Under the pieces are notes generated by a model that was not told where the DNA came from, made no database searches, and was given only the letters and a program-made list of their open reading frames with translations. The translations under genes and the position numbers were made by a program. A stretch of 64,000 bases of DNA from Lacibacter luteus (GTDB lineage Bacteria > Bacteroidota > Bacteroidia > Chitinophagales > Chitinophagaceae), in assembly GCF_004118265.1 (NCBI RefSeq), contig NZ_SDHW01000005.1, positions 306,521-370,520 on the forward strand, in the 5' to 3' direction. This document shows, piece by piece, positions 1-8,173 of this stretch. The first letter of the stretch is position 1. Each line of letters opens with the position of its first letter.

Positions 1-26
1 AAACACAGGTTTAAATACTTTTTCTT

Positions 27-60
27 CTTTGCGCTCCTAGCGCTTTCGTGTCTTTGTGGC
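27..60. repeat. Interspersed CTTTGTG/TTCGTGTCTTTGTGG-type repeat, copy 1
   Basis: The stretch resembles the one at 17347-17383: both read CTTTG(C/T)G followed by CTTAG-like bases, then TTCGTGT(T)CTTTGTG. I recall such sequences between genes in many Bacteroidota, but cannot name a family. It lies upstream of the GH3 gene and outside any convincing reading frame. Confidence 0.35.
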
Positions 61-129
61 AAGAAAAATCAACTTTTATAAAAAAAGCCCATTTGCTCCG
101 TTCTGTATAAAGGATGTTTGGAGGATACC

Positions 130-137
130 TACATTTG
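130..137 (+). promoter_or_regulatory. Bacteroidota -7 box for the GH3 gene
   Basis: TACATTTG fits the Bacteroidota -7 consensus TAnnTTTG exactly. It lies 58 bp before the ATG at 196, which argues that the upstream TTG at 118 is not the start. Confidence 0.5.
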
Positions 138-195
138 CCCGAACAGGGTTTCGCCTTGTTCTTCTAATTCGATTTTTATTGTTGAAAAAATTGTT

Positions 196-2877
196 ATGCA
201 AAAGATCAGTTTGTTTTTTTTAGCCTGTTTTTCAATTGTTCAGTTACATGCACAAACAATACCTGCTTATAAACGTGCCGATCTGCCAATAGAAACAAGA
301 GTAAAAGATCTGCTGCAACGCATGACCCCGGAAGAAAAATTCTGGCAGTTGTTTATGATTCCCGGCGATCTTGGTAGCGAACCTTCGCAATACAAAAACG
401 GCATCTTCGGTTTCCAGGTCAATACTATTCAACAACAACAGGGTGCAGCTGCACAAATTCTCAATTATAATCCCGGACAAACAGGAAAACAAACATTGAC
501 CAAGATCAATGCCATTCAAAAATATTTTGTTGAGCAAACAAAGCTGGGCATTCCCATCATTGCGTTTGATGAGGCGTTGCATGGTCTTGTACGTTACGAA
601 GCAACTGCTTTTCCGCAGGCAATTGCACTGGCTGCTACATGGGATACATCACTCATGAACAGAGTTGCTGCAGCCATTGCGATGGAAAGTAAAGCAAGAG
701 GCATCCGTCAAATTCTTTCACCGGTGGTGAACCTTGCAACTGATGTGCGTTGGGGTAGAGTGGAAGAAACTTATGGAGAAGATCCTTTTCTTACTTCAGC
801 AATGGGCGTTGCATTTGTAAAAGCATTTGAACAACGTGGCGTGGTAACAACGCCCAAACATTTTGCGGTGAATCATGGTGAAGGTGGCAGAGACAGTTAC
901 CCCATTCACTACAATAACCGTTTGCTTGAAGAAACGTACTTCGTTCCGTTTAAAGAAGTGGTACAAAAGGGTGGTGCAAGAAGTATCATGACGGCGTATA
1001 ATTCATTTGATGGTTCTCCCTGCACTGCCAACAACTGGTTGCTGAATGAAAAATTAAAAAAGGAATGGGGCTTCAATGGTTTTGTTATTTCTGATGCAGG
1101 AGCAACAGGCGGCGCTAATGTCTTACACTTTACAGCAAAAGATTATGCAGAAGCAGGAAAGAAATCGGTTGAGAATGGCTTGGATGTAATTTTTCAAACA
1201 GCATTTGAACATCATCGTTTATTCGATCCTCCTTTTCTTAACAACAGTATGAACCAGGCTGTGATCGATAGTGCTGTTGCAAGAGTGTTGCGCATCAAAT
1301 TTGAATTAGGATTGTTTGAGCAGCCTTATATGAAAGAAGAAGATGCCGGTGTGTGGACGGCAGCATTGCATCATGATCTTGCAAGAGAAGCTGCAAGAAA
1401 TTCATTTGTGCTGTTGAAGAACAGTCCTGCAAAGGGATCAATAACAAATGTATTGCCGTTAAAAAAATCGTTGCAGAAAATTGCTGTAATAGGTGTTGAT
1501 GCTGTTGAAGCAAGACTGGGCGGTTATAGCGGACCTGGCAACATCAAAGTATCAATACTCGATGGTATCAAAACAAAAACAGGAACTGCAAACGTATTGT
1601 ATGCACCCGGACCTGGAAGAGAACATAAAACATGGAGCTTTGTGCCGGGTAGTAATTTGTCAACAATAAAGGATGGAAAGAAAGTAAAAGGATTAAAGGG
1701 CGAATATTTCAACAATGTAACAATGGAAGGCAAACCTGTTGTTGAACGCATTGATGAAGCCATTCAATTTCAATGGACATTGTTTTCTCCCAATCCTGAA
1801 AAGATTAATTATGATTTTTTCTCTGCAAGATGGACAGGTAAACTGCAATCGCCTGTAACCGGTAAATACAAGATCGGTATTGATGGCAATGATGGTTATC
1901 GTTTATACATCAACAATAAGATGGTGATTGATAACTGGAAAAAACAATCGTATTCAACCACACTTGTTGATTACAACTTTGAAAAAGGGAAGGAGTACGA
2001 TATACGTATTGAATATTACGAGCCCGCAGGTAATGCATGGCTGCGTTTGGTATGGAATGTTGCTGTGCAGGATAACAGTGAACAGAAAATTGCAGAAGCA
2101 GTTCAAATAGCAAAGAACAGTGATGTTGCAGTTGTTGTAGTTGGTATCGAAGAAGGCGAGTTTAACGACCGGGCTTTATTATCGTTGCCGGGCAAACAGG
2201 AAGAGCTGATCAAACGAGTTGCGTCAACAGGTAAACCGGTTGTAGTATTGTTGGTTGGCGGCAGTGCTGTTACGATGACCAATTGGTTAGATAAAGTAAA
2301 CAGTGTACTCGATATTTGGTATCCAGGTGATGCGGGTGGTAATGCAGTTGCAGATGTGTTGTTTGGTGATTACAGTCCGGCGGGAAGATTGCCTGTTACA
2401 TTTCCTGTTGCAGAAGCGCAATTGCCACTTGTGTATAATCATAAACCAACAGGCCGTGGCGATGATTATACTAACTTGACAGGTCAACCTTTATTTCCGT
2501 TTGGTTTTGGATTGAGCTACACCAGTTTTGAATATGCTGCTTTGCAAACAGATAAGCAGGTGATCCGTGCAGGTGAAAACATGCGTGTATCATTCAAGTT
2601 AAAAAATACAGGTAAAGTAAAAGGCGATGAAGTGGTGCAATTGTATATCCGTGATGAACTGTCGTCTGTTGCAAGACCTTTAAAAGAATTAAAAGGCTTT
2701 CAGCGTATAACACTTGCACCGGGCGAAGAAAAGGAAGTGGTGTTTACCATTACACCCGATCTGTTGAAGATGTTGGATGTAAACCTGAAAGAAGTGATTG
2801 AGCCGGGAACTTTCCGCATCATGATCGGCAGTTCCAGTATGGATATACGATTGAGAACAATACTGGAAGTTAAATAG
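196..2877 (+). CDS. Secreted GH3 beta-glycosidase with PA14 insert
   Basis: Probable secreted or periplasmic exo-beta-glycosidase (beta-glucosidase or beta-xylosidase type) releasing sugars from the non-reducing end of oligosaccharides. The 893-residue protein starts at the ATG at 196, which gives a clean signal peptide (MQKISLFFLACFSIVQLHAQ). The GH3 N-terminal barrel covers about residues 25-370, with the likely nucleophile D300 in FVISDAGA. The C-terminal GH3 domain (about 400-770) is interrupted by a PA14 carbohydrate-binding domain (about 499-624, starting GEYFNN). The likely acid/base E655 lies in EEGEFNDR. A fibronectin-III-like domain ends the protein (about 790-865). PA14-bearing GH3 enzymes are a known architecture; the exact sugar cannot be read from sequence. 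It stands alone and converges on an MTHFR-like gene across a shared terminator. Confidence 0.88.
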   Translation: MQKISLFFLACFSIVQLHAQTIPAYKRADLPIETRVKDLLQRMTPEEKFWQLFMIPGDLGSEPSQYKNGIFGFQVNTIQQQQGAAAQILNYNPGQTGKQTLTKINAIQKYFVEQTKLGIPIIAFDEALHGLVRYEATAFPQAIALAATWDTSLMNRVAAAIAMESKARGIRQILSPVVNLATDVRWGRVEETYGEDPFLTSAMGVAFVKAFEQRGVVTTPKHFAVNHGEGGRDSYPIHYNNRLLEETYFVPFKEVVQKGGARSIMTAYNSFDGSPCTANNWLLNEKLKKEWGFNGFVISDAGATGGANVLHFTAKDYAEAGKKSVENGLDVIFQTAFEHHRLFDPPFLNNSMNQAVIDSAVARVLRIKFELGLFEQPYMKEEDAGVWTAALHHDLAREAARNSFVLLKNSPAKGSITNVLPLKKSLQKIAVIGVDAVEARLGGYSGPGNIKVSILDGIKTKTGTANVLYAPGPGREHKTWSFVPGSNLSTIKDGKKVKGLKGEYFNNVTMEGKPVVERIDEAIQFQWTLFSPNPEKINYDFFSARWTGKLQSPVTGKYKIGIDGNDGYRLYINNKMVIDNWKKQSYSTTLVDYNFEKGKEYDIRIEYYEPAGNAWLRLVWNVAVQDNSEQKIAEAVQIAKNSDVAVVVVGIEEGEFNDRALLSLPGKQEELIKRVASTGKPVVVLLVGGSAVTMTNWLDKVNSVLDIWYPGDAGGNAVADVLFGDYSPAGRLPVTFPVAEAQLPLVYNHKPTGRGDDYTNLTGQPLFPFGFGLSYTSFEYAALQTDKQVIRAGENMRVSFKLKNTGKVKGDEVVQLYIRDELSSVARPLKELKGFQRITLAPGEEKEVVFTITPDLLKMLDVNLKEVIEPGTFRIMIGSSSMDIRLRTILEVK

Positions 2878-2916
2878 GAAGGTTTGTGCGAAGTATACTT
2901 TCGTTTTAAAAAAATA

Positions 2917-2945
2917 AAACCCCTTGTTTCATTAACAAGGGGTTT
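2917..2945. terminator. Bidirectional terminator
   Basis: Perfect 12-bp inverted repeat AAACCCCTTGTT / AACAAGGGGTTT with a 5-base loop, lying between the convergent GH3 and MTHFR-like genes, with A- and T-rich flanks on both sides. Confidence 0.8.
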
Positions 2946-2966
2946 CTGTTTATCGGAAAAACCATT

Positions 2967-3941
2967 TTATAAAGGGGATGCTTCTGCAACTGTTTCTACA
3001 GTTGTCTTTTTTCTCGCCTGTTTTAATCTGCCTGCAACAACAGTAAGGATCTCTGTTGCCGCATCGATCTCATCTTTTTTATTGGAGATACTTTCGATAT
3101 TAAACCCAACCGGTATTTGTTTTTGTGCAGCAAATTCTAAAATTTCATCAGCAATAAGAATAGAAGTTCTTACCGATGTTTCTAAAATATCCTTCGCATG
3201 TTTCAGATCGTTGTACAGCCACTTCGGCACTTCAATACCCAGCCACTTCATAAACTCTAATGTTTTAATAGAGCCACATGGACTGAGTGTAAAGAAGATC
3301 GGTTTCAGTTCGTAATTATTATCAATAGAATCGTAATGATAATCGGAGAGAAGATTTTTCGATTCGTACACATTGTACACACATTGCGATACAAAGAAGC
3401 TACAACCCTTTTCTGTTTTTGAAAAAATACGTTTGTGCTCGTCGCCTTTTTTCGAATGGCGTTCGGGAATGGTAATACCGCCAAGCATTAAATGCTGATG
3501 CAGTTCTTTGCGCAGATCGTATGCATCCGTCAACGCAAAATTTGTTTCAGCAACCTGCGCACTTGAAGATGCACCTACAAACACAAAATTCTCCAGGTCT
3601 TTGTTATTGCAAAGCCATTCATTAAAGCTTTCCTTTGTTTGGTTGGCAATGCTTTTATAAATAATGCTTGGTGCTTTAATGCTGTTGAGGTAATGCCTGA
3701 AATATTCTTCTGGCGGAACAGTTTGAATAAAGGGGAACGTACGCTGCTCATTTGTACGGTGACTTTCATCCTGTATATCGTAAAGGATCAAACCATCAAT
3801 CGCAAGATTGTTGATACGGTTGATCTGCTTTTCGGCAATGGTCTGCAGTTTTTCTTTTTCCGTAGTAATTTTTGGAGGAGTAAAACTGTAAAGCAATAAT
3901 CCGTGCTCACGGGCCTCAATTTTTTCTTTTAATGATTTCAT
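2967..3941 (-). CDS. Methylenetetrahydrofolate reductase-like protein
   Basis: A 324-residue cytosolic protein resembling the FAD-dependent methylenetetrahydrofolate reductase barrel family. Supporting stretches are an early SFTPPK segment, a central SFFVSQCVYNV strand that resembles the FxTQ/QxxF segment of MTHFR, FTLSPCGSIKTLEFMKWLGIEVP, and a late GFNIESIS. It is longer and more diverged than E. coli MetF (~296 residues), so the substrate could differ; similar proteins in Bacteroidota carry the methylenetetrahydrofolate reductase name. I prefer the ATG at 3941 (MKSLKEKIEA) over a TTG three codons upstream. Its 5' end and promoter region recur in diverged form at 5310-5403, on the far side of the MFS gene. 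Confidence 0.6.
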   Translation of the reverse strand: MKSLKEKIEAREHGLLLYSFTPPKITTEKEKLQTIAEKQINRINNLAIDGLILYDIQDESHRTNEQRTFPFIQTVPPEEYFRHYLNSIKAPSIIYKSIANQTKESFNEWLCNNKDLENFVFVGASSSAQVAETNFALTDAYDLRKELHQHLMLGGITIPERHSKKGDEHKRIFSKTEKGCSFFVSQCVYNVYESKNLLSDYHYDSIDNNYELKPIFFTLSPCGSIKTLEFMKWLGIEVPKWLYNDLKHAKDILETSVRTSILIADEILEFAAQKQIPVGFNIESISNKKDEIDAATEILTVVAGRLKQARKKTTVETVAEASPL

Positions 3942-4026
3942 TCGCTGCAATAAACTGGTCGGTTTCGATTATTAGAACATACAAATGTAAGTGCTGCCGG
4001 GCAAACGAATGGTAGGCAAATCAGAA
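3918..4026. repeat. Direct repeat A flanking the MFS gene
   Basis: Covers the 5' end of the MTHFR-like gene and its upstream region. A diverged copy in the same orientation lies at 5310-5403. Shared blocks include TTTTTTCTTT, AATGATTTCATTC, ACTGGT, GGTTTC, AGAAC, CGGGCAAA and GAATGGTAG in the same order. Confidence 0.65.
3982..3989 (-). promoter_or_regulatory. -7 box for the MTHFR-like gene
   Basis: On the minus strand this reads TACATTTG, a TAnnTTTG match about 40 bp upstream of the ATG at 3941. The second repeat copy (5310-5403) has lost this segment. Confidence 0.45.
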
Positions 4027-4120
4027 ATTGATCAAATCCTTTTTTTATGAAGCCTGGCGGAAACAGCAGCCGATGACAAAATATTATCTCGATTCATTAG
4101 TTTGCAGACCAATCTTATTC

Positions 4121-5311
4121 ATGCAAAAAAAACGAAGCGCCAAATCTACAAAGGAAGTGATCGTGTTTACTTCCTGTTCAATGATACTCACGGCACTGGG
4201 CATTGATATTATGTTGCCGGCATTAGGAGCTATCCGTCATCATTTTGGTTTGCCCGAAAACAGCACAGCAACTGCCAATCTGATCTCTTACTTTTTTATG
4301 GGACAGATCACACAATTGTTCTTCGGCTATTTAACCGACAGGTATGGCCGCTTGCCCGTTTTGCGCCTCGGTTTTGTTATTTATATTTTTTGCGGAATAG
4401 CAACTGTATTTGCACCGGCACTCAGCATTATGTTATTGCTGCGTTTTTTTAGTGGAATGGGTGCAGCAGCTGTGTTAATGACGGCCATTGCTTCTGTACG
4501 TGATCAGTATGCAGGCAGTGAAATGGCAAGAGTGATGTCGTTTGTATTAACCATCATGTTGCTTACACCGGTGATAGCTCCTGCGTTGGGATCATTTGTA
4601 TTGCAGCATTCATCGTGGCAGGTGGTATTTCTTATTCCGCCTTTATTTGCCATTCCTGTTTTCGTATGGTCGTTCCGGTTAGCAGAAACACTTCCTGCAG
4701 AAGCACGGTTGAAAACCGGATTTATTAAAAGTTTTCCGCAGTTATGGTATGTACTCACGAACCGGGCATTTATGCGTTATTGCATTACAGCCACCATTAT
4801 CTTTTCGATTCTTACAGCTTACGTTTCAAGTTCTGAACGGATTATTGGAGAGTTGTATTTGCAGCCAGCTATGTTTCCCTGGATATTCGGAATAATTGGT
4901 GCGGTGATGGCTGTGTTTGCATTAAGCAATTCTTATTTTACAAAACGCTTTGGAGCGAAAAAAGTGTTGCGTTTCTTTTTAAGTGCATACCTGCTTGTAT
5001 CGTTGTTGTTTGTTGCTTTACATTTCATCATCGGTAATCCGCTTCCGCTCTGGTATTTTGTTGCATGTATTGGTTTGTTGATGTCGTTTACGGTTGCAGC
5101 CGATCCCAACAGCAGTGCATTAGCACTGGAACCAATGGGAAGTAAAGCAGGCATTGCAGCTTCGGTTTACGGAACGTTGTTTTTCTTTATCGGTTCTTTA
5201 ATCGGAACCATCATAAATCATTTTATGATTGCGAATGTGCTGCCCTTAGCTGTTGCGGCATTAATTGTAAGTATTGTTGGAATGATCTTGACTTCCGGTA
5301 AAAAAGAATAA
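4121..5311 (+). CDS. MFS drug-resistance transporter, Bcr/CflA type
   Basis: Inner-membrane major facilitator of 396 residues with twelve predicted hydrophobic segments, of the Bcr/CflA (DHA1) group that exports drugs or metabolites in exchange for protons. Early DIMLPALGAI in TM1 and the loop motif GYLTDRYGRLPVLR between TM2 and TM3 (MFS motif A, GxLxDRxGRxxxL) are clear. The first TM starts soon after MQKKRSAKSTKEVIVF, so I place the start at the ATG at 4121, not the TTG at 4028. The gene sits exactly between two ~100 bp direct repeats that share the upstream region of the MTHFR-like gene, so it may have been inserted or may mark a deleted tandem copy. Substrate unknown. Confidence 0.82.
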   Translation: MQKKRSAKSTKEVIVFTSCSMILTALGIDIMLPALGAIRHHFGLPENSTATANLISYFFMGQITQLFFGYLTDRYGRLPVLRLGFVIYIFCGIATVFAPALSIMLLLRFFSGMGAAAVLMTAIASVRDQYAGSEMARVMSFVLTIMLLTPVIAPALGSFVLQHSSWQVVFLIPPLFAIPVFVWSFRLAETLPAEARLKTGFIKSFPQLWYVLTNRAFMRYCITATIIFSILTAYVSSSERIIGELYLQPAMFPWIFGIIGAVMAVFALSNSYFTKRFGAKKVLRFFLSAYLLVSLLFVALHFIIGNPLPLWYFVACIGLLMSFTVAADPNSSALALEPMGSKAGIAASVYGTLFFFIGSLIGTIINHFMIANVLPLAVAALIVSIVGMILTSGKKE

Positions 5312-5403
5312 TTTTTTCTTTCAATGATTTCATTCATTCCATTCGACTGGTGGGTTTCATTTGAGAACAACTACGGGCAAATGAATGGTAGAAAAAAATC
5401 AGA
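5310..5403. repeat. Direct repeat B flanking the MFS gene
   Basis: Second, diverged copy of 3918-4026. It begins just before the MFS stop codon and ends at the 3' end of the small membrane-protein gene. It lacks about 15 bases that hold the -7 box in copy A. Confidence 0.65.
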
Positions 5404-5605
5404 TCTTCTTTTTTCCAAGATAACCCTGCAGCCATGAACCAATGAAAGCAAACAACAGCCCGTTGAAGATGGCCGCCAGTACCACAAGCCCGGGAGCTAC
5501 TTCATCTTCGGGCGGAATTCTATCAAGAAAGATGAATTTGAACAACAGTAGAAAACCTGCAGCACCTGCAATAAAACCGATCATGATCCCTGTTTTGTTT
5601 TTCAT
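5399..5605 (-). CDS. Small two-helix membrane protein, function unknown
   Basis: A 68-residue protein with two hydrophobic helices (about residues 6-26 and 38-58) separated by an acidic loop (DRIPPEDEV) and ending in a basic GKKKI tail. No family recognised. The length, clean ATG start, the membrane-protein composition and the lack of a competing reading frame favour a real gene. Its 3' end touches the direct repeat downstream of the MFS gene, so repeat formation may have reshaped its last codons. Confidence 0.55.
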   Translation of the reverse strand: MKNKTGIMIGFIAGAAGFLLLFKFIFLDRIPPEDEVAPGLVVLAAIFNGLLFAFIGSWLQGYLGKKKI

Positions 5606-5672
5606 GATGAGATGATTGAGTGGTGAAAAAATGCTGCATAAAGATAGTAAAACTGTGTGCGGAAAGTGGATG

Positions 5673-6224
5673 TTATCGTTTATAGTTGTGTAATACCACG
5701 CCGCTTTTAAATGATCTTGTGCTGATGAGTTGTAATTGCAGGGGAGTGGTTAATCCATTGAACAAAGCAGTACCTGCGCCAATGGCAACGGGATCGATCA
5801 TGATGCTATACTCATCAATAAGATCTTCCGCTGCTAAGGCGGTTAATAGCTGGCCGCTGCCAAGTATGGTGATATTTTTTGCTGAGTTTTGTTTTAATTG
5901 ACGTATTTGTTCAACAATGTTGCCACTGATGATCTCTGTATTGTTCCAATCAGTTTTTTGAAGTGTATCTGATGCCACTATTTTTTTCGCTTCATTCATT
6001 CCTCTTGCTACATCAGGAAATTGTTGCGCCGCCATTTCTGTAGGCCAGAAAGCGTTCATCATTTCAAATGTTTTCCTCCCGAATAAAAGAATATTGCCTG
6101 CTTGTAAACTCTCAGCAGAAAATTGTCCTTCTTCCTCACCATGTTGGTGCCAACCGATGTCTTCATTCAATCCTTTGTAATAACCATCAAGTGAAAGAAA
6201 GGTAAAGCTTGATAAAGTTGCCAT
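5673..6224 (-). CDS. Dihydrofolate reductase-family (RibD C-terminal-like) protein
   Basis: A 183-residue cytosolic reductase-fold protein. The N-terminus MATLSSFTFLSLDGYYKG, the LLFGRKTFEMM segment, and ITILGSGQLLTALAAEDLIDEYSIMIDPVAIGAGTALF (the GSGxLxxxLxxxxLIDEYxLxxxPVxxGxGxxLF signature) are typical of the stand-alone RibD_C/DHFR-like family (YyaP/YwjB type), which probably uses NADPH. The substrate is not known for these stand-alone members. I chose the ATG at 6224 because it gives the usual N-terminus; seven extra upstream codons are less likely. A perfect 11-bp inverted repeat lies 113 bp upstream (6337-6360). Confidence 0.82.
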   Translation of the reverse strand: MATLSSFTFLSLDGYYKGLNEDIGWHQHGEEEGQFSAESLQAGNILLFGRKTFEMMNAFWPTEMAAQQFPDVARGMNEAKKIVASDTLQKTDWNNTEIISGNIVEQIRQLKQNSAKNITILGSGQLLTALAAEDLIDEYSIMIDPVAIGAGTALFNGLTTPLQLQLISTRSFKSGVVLHNYKR

Positions 6225-6336
6225 GATATGTGTTTGTGTGTACAAACCTAAACCTCATCATTAATAGTTTCAGGGTGTGATCGGGACAAAATGCAAGGTG
6301 GAATGCGTCTGAACAAGCCACCTCTTTTACAGAGAC

Positions 6337-6360
6337 TGATAGTATCATTTGATACTATCA
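6337..6360. promoter_or_regulatory. Perfect 24-bp inverted repeat, candidate operator
   Basis: TGATAGTATCA-TT-TGATACTATCA has 11-bp perfect arms and a 2-base centre. No T-run follows on either strand, so it does not look like a terminator. It lies upstream of the DHFR-family gene and next to the palindromic repeat region. Confidence 0.4.
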
Positions 6361-6439
6361 ATAACACAAAGAATCGGTTTTGTTGCGTAGGAGCGACCTG
6401 TTTTTCCTGGACTGCTGGGGTATTATAGCAATGGCGACT

Positions 6440-6740
6440 ATCGAAGCCTCCCGTCAGACGCCCTCGTCGGACGGGTTTATTGCAAACATTTTACCAGATC
6501 ATGCGTACCTACGGCACGCCAACATTCATGTTGTATTTATCTACCCATCATTTGCTCCTACGGAGCAGGCTGTTGTGTGTATGGATTTGCTGAGTAGGAT
6601 TGTTCTTGTTCCATGGGAACAATTGACGGGTAGAACGATGTTGTTGAAAGATGTTTTCGTGCCGTAGGTACGAATGGTGGAATGATTTGCGCTGTTGTGC
6701 AAAAGTATAAGGCACAAGCGAGACGCTTGCGCCAACGGGG
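6440..6740. repeat. Nested palindromic repeat element (GTTCC/GGAAC family, copy 1)
   Basis: The core runs 6504-6672. Its outer arms are a perfect 15-bp inverted repeat (CGTACCTACGGCACG at 6504-6518; its complement at 6658-6672). An inner pair ATCTACCC / GGGTAGAA and two small hairpins follow: GCTCCTACGGAGC and GTTCCATGGGAAC (6608-6620). Flanks hold further short stems (CCCGTC...GACGGG near 6450-6473; CAAGCGAGACGCTTG near 6715). A second member lies at 34305-34407. I see no protein gene in 6246-6750. Confidence 0.6.
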
Positions 6741-6750
6741 GAAGAAGATG

Positions 6751-7125
6751 TTACAGTCTCCTTTTTATTTGATGCTTTATATCAACAATTGTCCAATGTT
6801 CGTCTTTTAGTTTTAAGTACAGAATGTGGCGTTCACCTAATACTTCATCATCATAAGGACCTCCATGATCAATAGTGACCACAGAATTATAGTTGGATTT
6901 CGAGTCGATTGTATATTTCGGGTTTGTTTCATTTGGCACTGGAGGATAAAAGTGTCTTGCAATTTGGTCAGGTGAGTGAGTCCATGCCGACCCTTTTTTA
7001 TGCTCTTTTAACAACGAATCATTTAATAATGAGATGTATGCATCTTTAATGGTTACATCATCATAGCCATCACAGGAAACGAATAAAAATGAGATTGTTG
7101 AAATGAAAAAAACTATTCTGAGCAT
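6751..7125 (-). CDS. Putative lipoprotein, function unknown
   Basis: A 124-residue protein with a short lipoprotein signal (MLRIVFFISTISFLFVSC; probable lipidated Cys18), so probably anchored in the cell envelope. The rest is soluble and ends in a strand-rich segment (HILYLKLKDEHWTIVDIKHQIKRR) that resembles the C-terminus of small NTF2-like or Cif-like domains, but this is weak. No family assigned. It is the first of three short minus-strand genes, each followed by a repeat, in an apparently accessory patch. Confidence 0.6.
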   Translation of the reverse strand: MLRIVFFISTISFLFVSCDGYDDVTIKDAYISLLNDSLLKEHKKGSAWTHSPDQIARHFYPPVPNETNPKYTIDSKSNYNSVVTIDHGGPYDDEVLGERHILYLKLKDEHWTIVDIKHQIKRRL

Positions 7126-7176
7126 TGATTAATGGAAGGTTGGTGAAATAAGTCTCAATTTTCAAGCTTTCGACGT

Positions 7177-7208
7177 GTCGGTTGCACCAGTCCCTGAGCC
7201 GATGAAAA
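7177..7208. repeat. 32-bp direct repeat, copy 1
   Basis: Matches 7548-7579 at 24 of 32 positions without gaps (shared core ACCAG.CCC.G.GCCGA.GAAA). It lies immediately downstream of the 88-residue minus-strand gene. Confidence 0.55.
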
Positions 7209-7212
7209 GGGA

Positions 7213-7479
7213 TTATCTGTCAATCTTATAAATCATTTGATCTTTAGCCCGCAAATACATTCTACCATCTGGTTTACGACATACTTTTACGCTTTCTGTC
7301 ATAAATTTTGTTCCAATTGGATAACGTTCTCTTTCATCTTTACTGCATTCAATAACTAAATTACTTGGTATACCTTGACCAGGTAATGGGCGCACTCTTA
7401 TTCTTCCCGTATCAGGATCATGAAAGTTCTCACATTGTATGTTAAAATAATAATTACCAACTATTGGCAAATCCTTCAT
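7213..7479 (-). CDS. Small soluble protein of unknown function
   Basis: An 88-residue protein with no signal peptide or membrane segment. It starts MKDLPIVGNYYFN and contains GRIRVRPLPGQGIP and KVCRKPDGRMYLRAKDQMIYKI, a basic, strand-rich pattern. No family recognised. It has three cysteines (in QCEN, IECS and KVCR) without a metal-binding spacing. The start at 7479 is an ATG. A copy of a 32-bp repeat lies directly after its stop and another copy overlaps the end of the next upstream gene. Confidence 0.5.
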   Translation of the reverse strand: MKDLPIVGNYYFNIQCENFHDPDTGRIRVRPLPGQGIPSNLVIECSKDERERYPIGTKFMTESVKVCRKPDGRMYLRAKDQMIYKIDR

Positions 7480-7547
7480 AATAAAATATTTTGTTCGCCC
7501 GAAGCCTCATGGAGTGGACCTCGGGATTTATATTCTTGACTCCAGAG

Positions 7548-7579
7548 GTCGATTAGACCAGACCCCGGGCCGACGAAAT
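7548..7579. repeat. 32-bp direct repeat, copy 2
   Basis: Second copy of 7177-7208. It supplies the last codons and stop of the 206-residue gene (C-terminus ...SSARGLV). The bases beside it (7495-7560) can fold on themselves (CCTCATGGAGT against ACTCCAGAGG). Confidence 0.55.
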
Positions 7580-8173
7580 TGATAAAACTGCATAACAAAA
7601 TGAATCGTGTTCTCCTAACAAAAAATAAAAATCATCGTTCTTGTTTATGCAATCAAATTCGTTGGTTTGATTTAATTCGTAAAAGGCTTCGTGAATTGCA
7701 ATTGTACCTTTTAGCCTGTAGCAATGTGCTAGCTGTAAATTTTCATCGGATTCATAGAAATTCACATAAGGATTAAAAAAGTCAAGGGTTAAACCCTCAA
7801 CTTGTTCGAAGCCCTCAGCGAAATCGTATCCGTGACCCATATCAATTTCGATATTGTCAACAGCTTCTTTGCTCCAGTCGATTATTCCATAAGCAACTGC
7901 TTTCAAATTGACGGAATCAGGAACATAATGTTCAAATAATATCGCATCTAGTTTTTGTTCAGGATTGATTCCGTTTTCATGATTTGTCCAGTAAGATTTC
8001 AAATTACCTCTGATTTCATTTTTTACAATTTCTTTATACGATTCGAAGTCATACTCTAGGAGTTTTTCTAACTGCAATAGATGATTCTGGCTCGGGTCTG
8101 CTTCCTTAAATTCAGTAATTGTTTTATTCAACTCAGAAAGCAATTGTTGTTTTATGTCTTGGTTTGTCAACAT
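7553..8173 (-). CDS. Acidic soluble protein of unknown function
   Basis: A 206-residue acidic protein without a signal peptide, predicted mostly helical at the N-terminus (QQLLSELNKTITEFKEADP...) and mixed afterwards. No family recognised. The C-terminal codons lie inside a repeat that also occurs after the next gene, so the true end may have been altered by insertion of that repeat. An immunity- or accessory-type role would fit such a neighbourhood but nothing in the sequence shows it. Confidence 0.5.
   Translation of the reverse strand: MLTNQDIKQQLLSELNKTITEFKEADPSQNHLLQLEKLLEYDFESYKEIVKNEIRGNLKSYWTNHENGINPEQKLDAILFEHYVPDSVNLKAVAYGIIDWSKEAVDNIEIDMGHGYDFAEGFEQVEGLTLDFFNPYVNFYESDENLQLAHCYRLKGTIAIHEAFYELNQTNEFDCINKNDDFYFLLGEHDSFCYAVLSISSARGLV

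Noticed and set aside
118..195. TTG start and longer GH3 N-terminus
   Set aside because: A TAnnTTTG promoter box lies inside it and the ATG at 196 gives a clean signal peptide.
2884..3315. 143-codon plus-strand open frame
   Set aside because: It is antisense to the MTHFR-like gene and includes the terminator.
6380..6667. 95-codon plus-strand open frame
   Set aside because: It lies inside a nested palindromic repeat and has no start context, no domain and no coding-like pattern.
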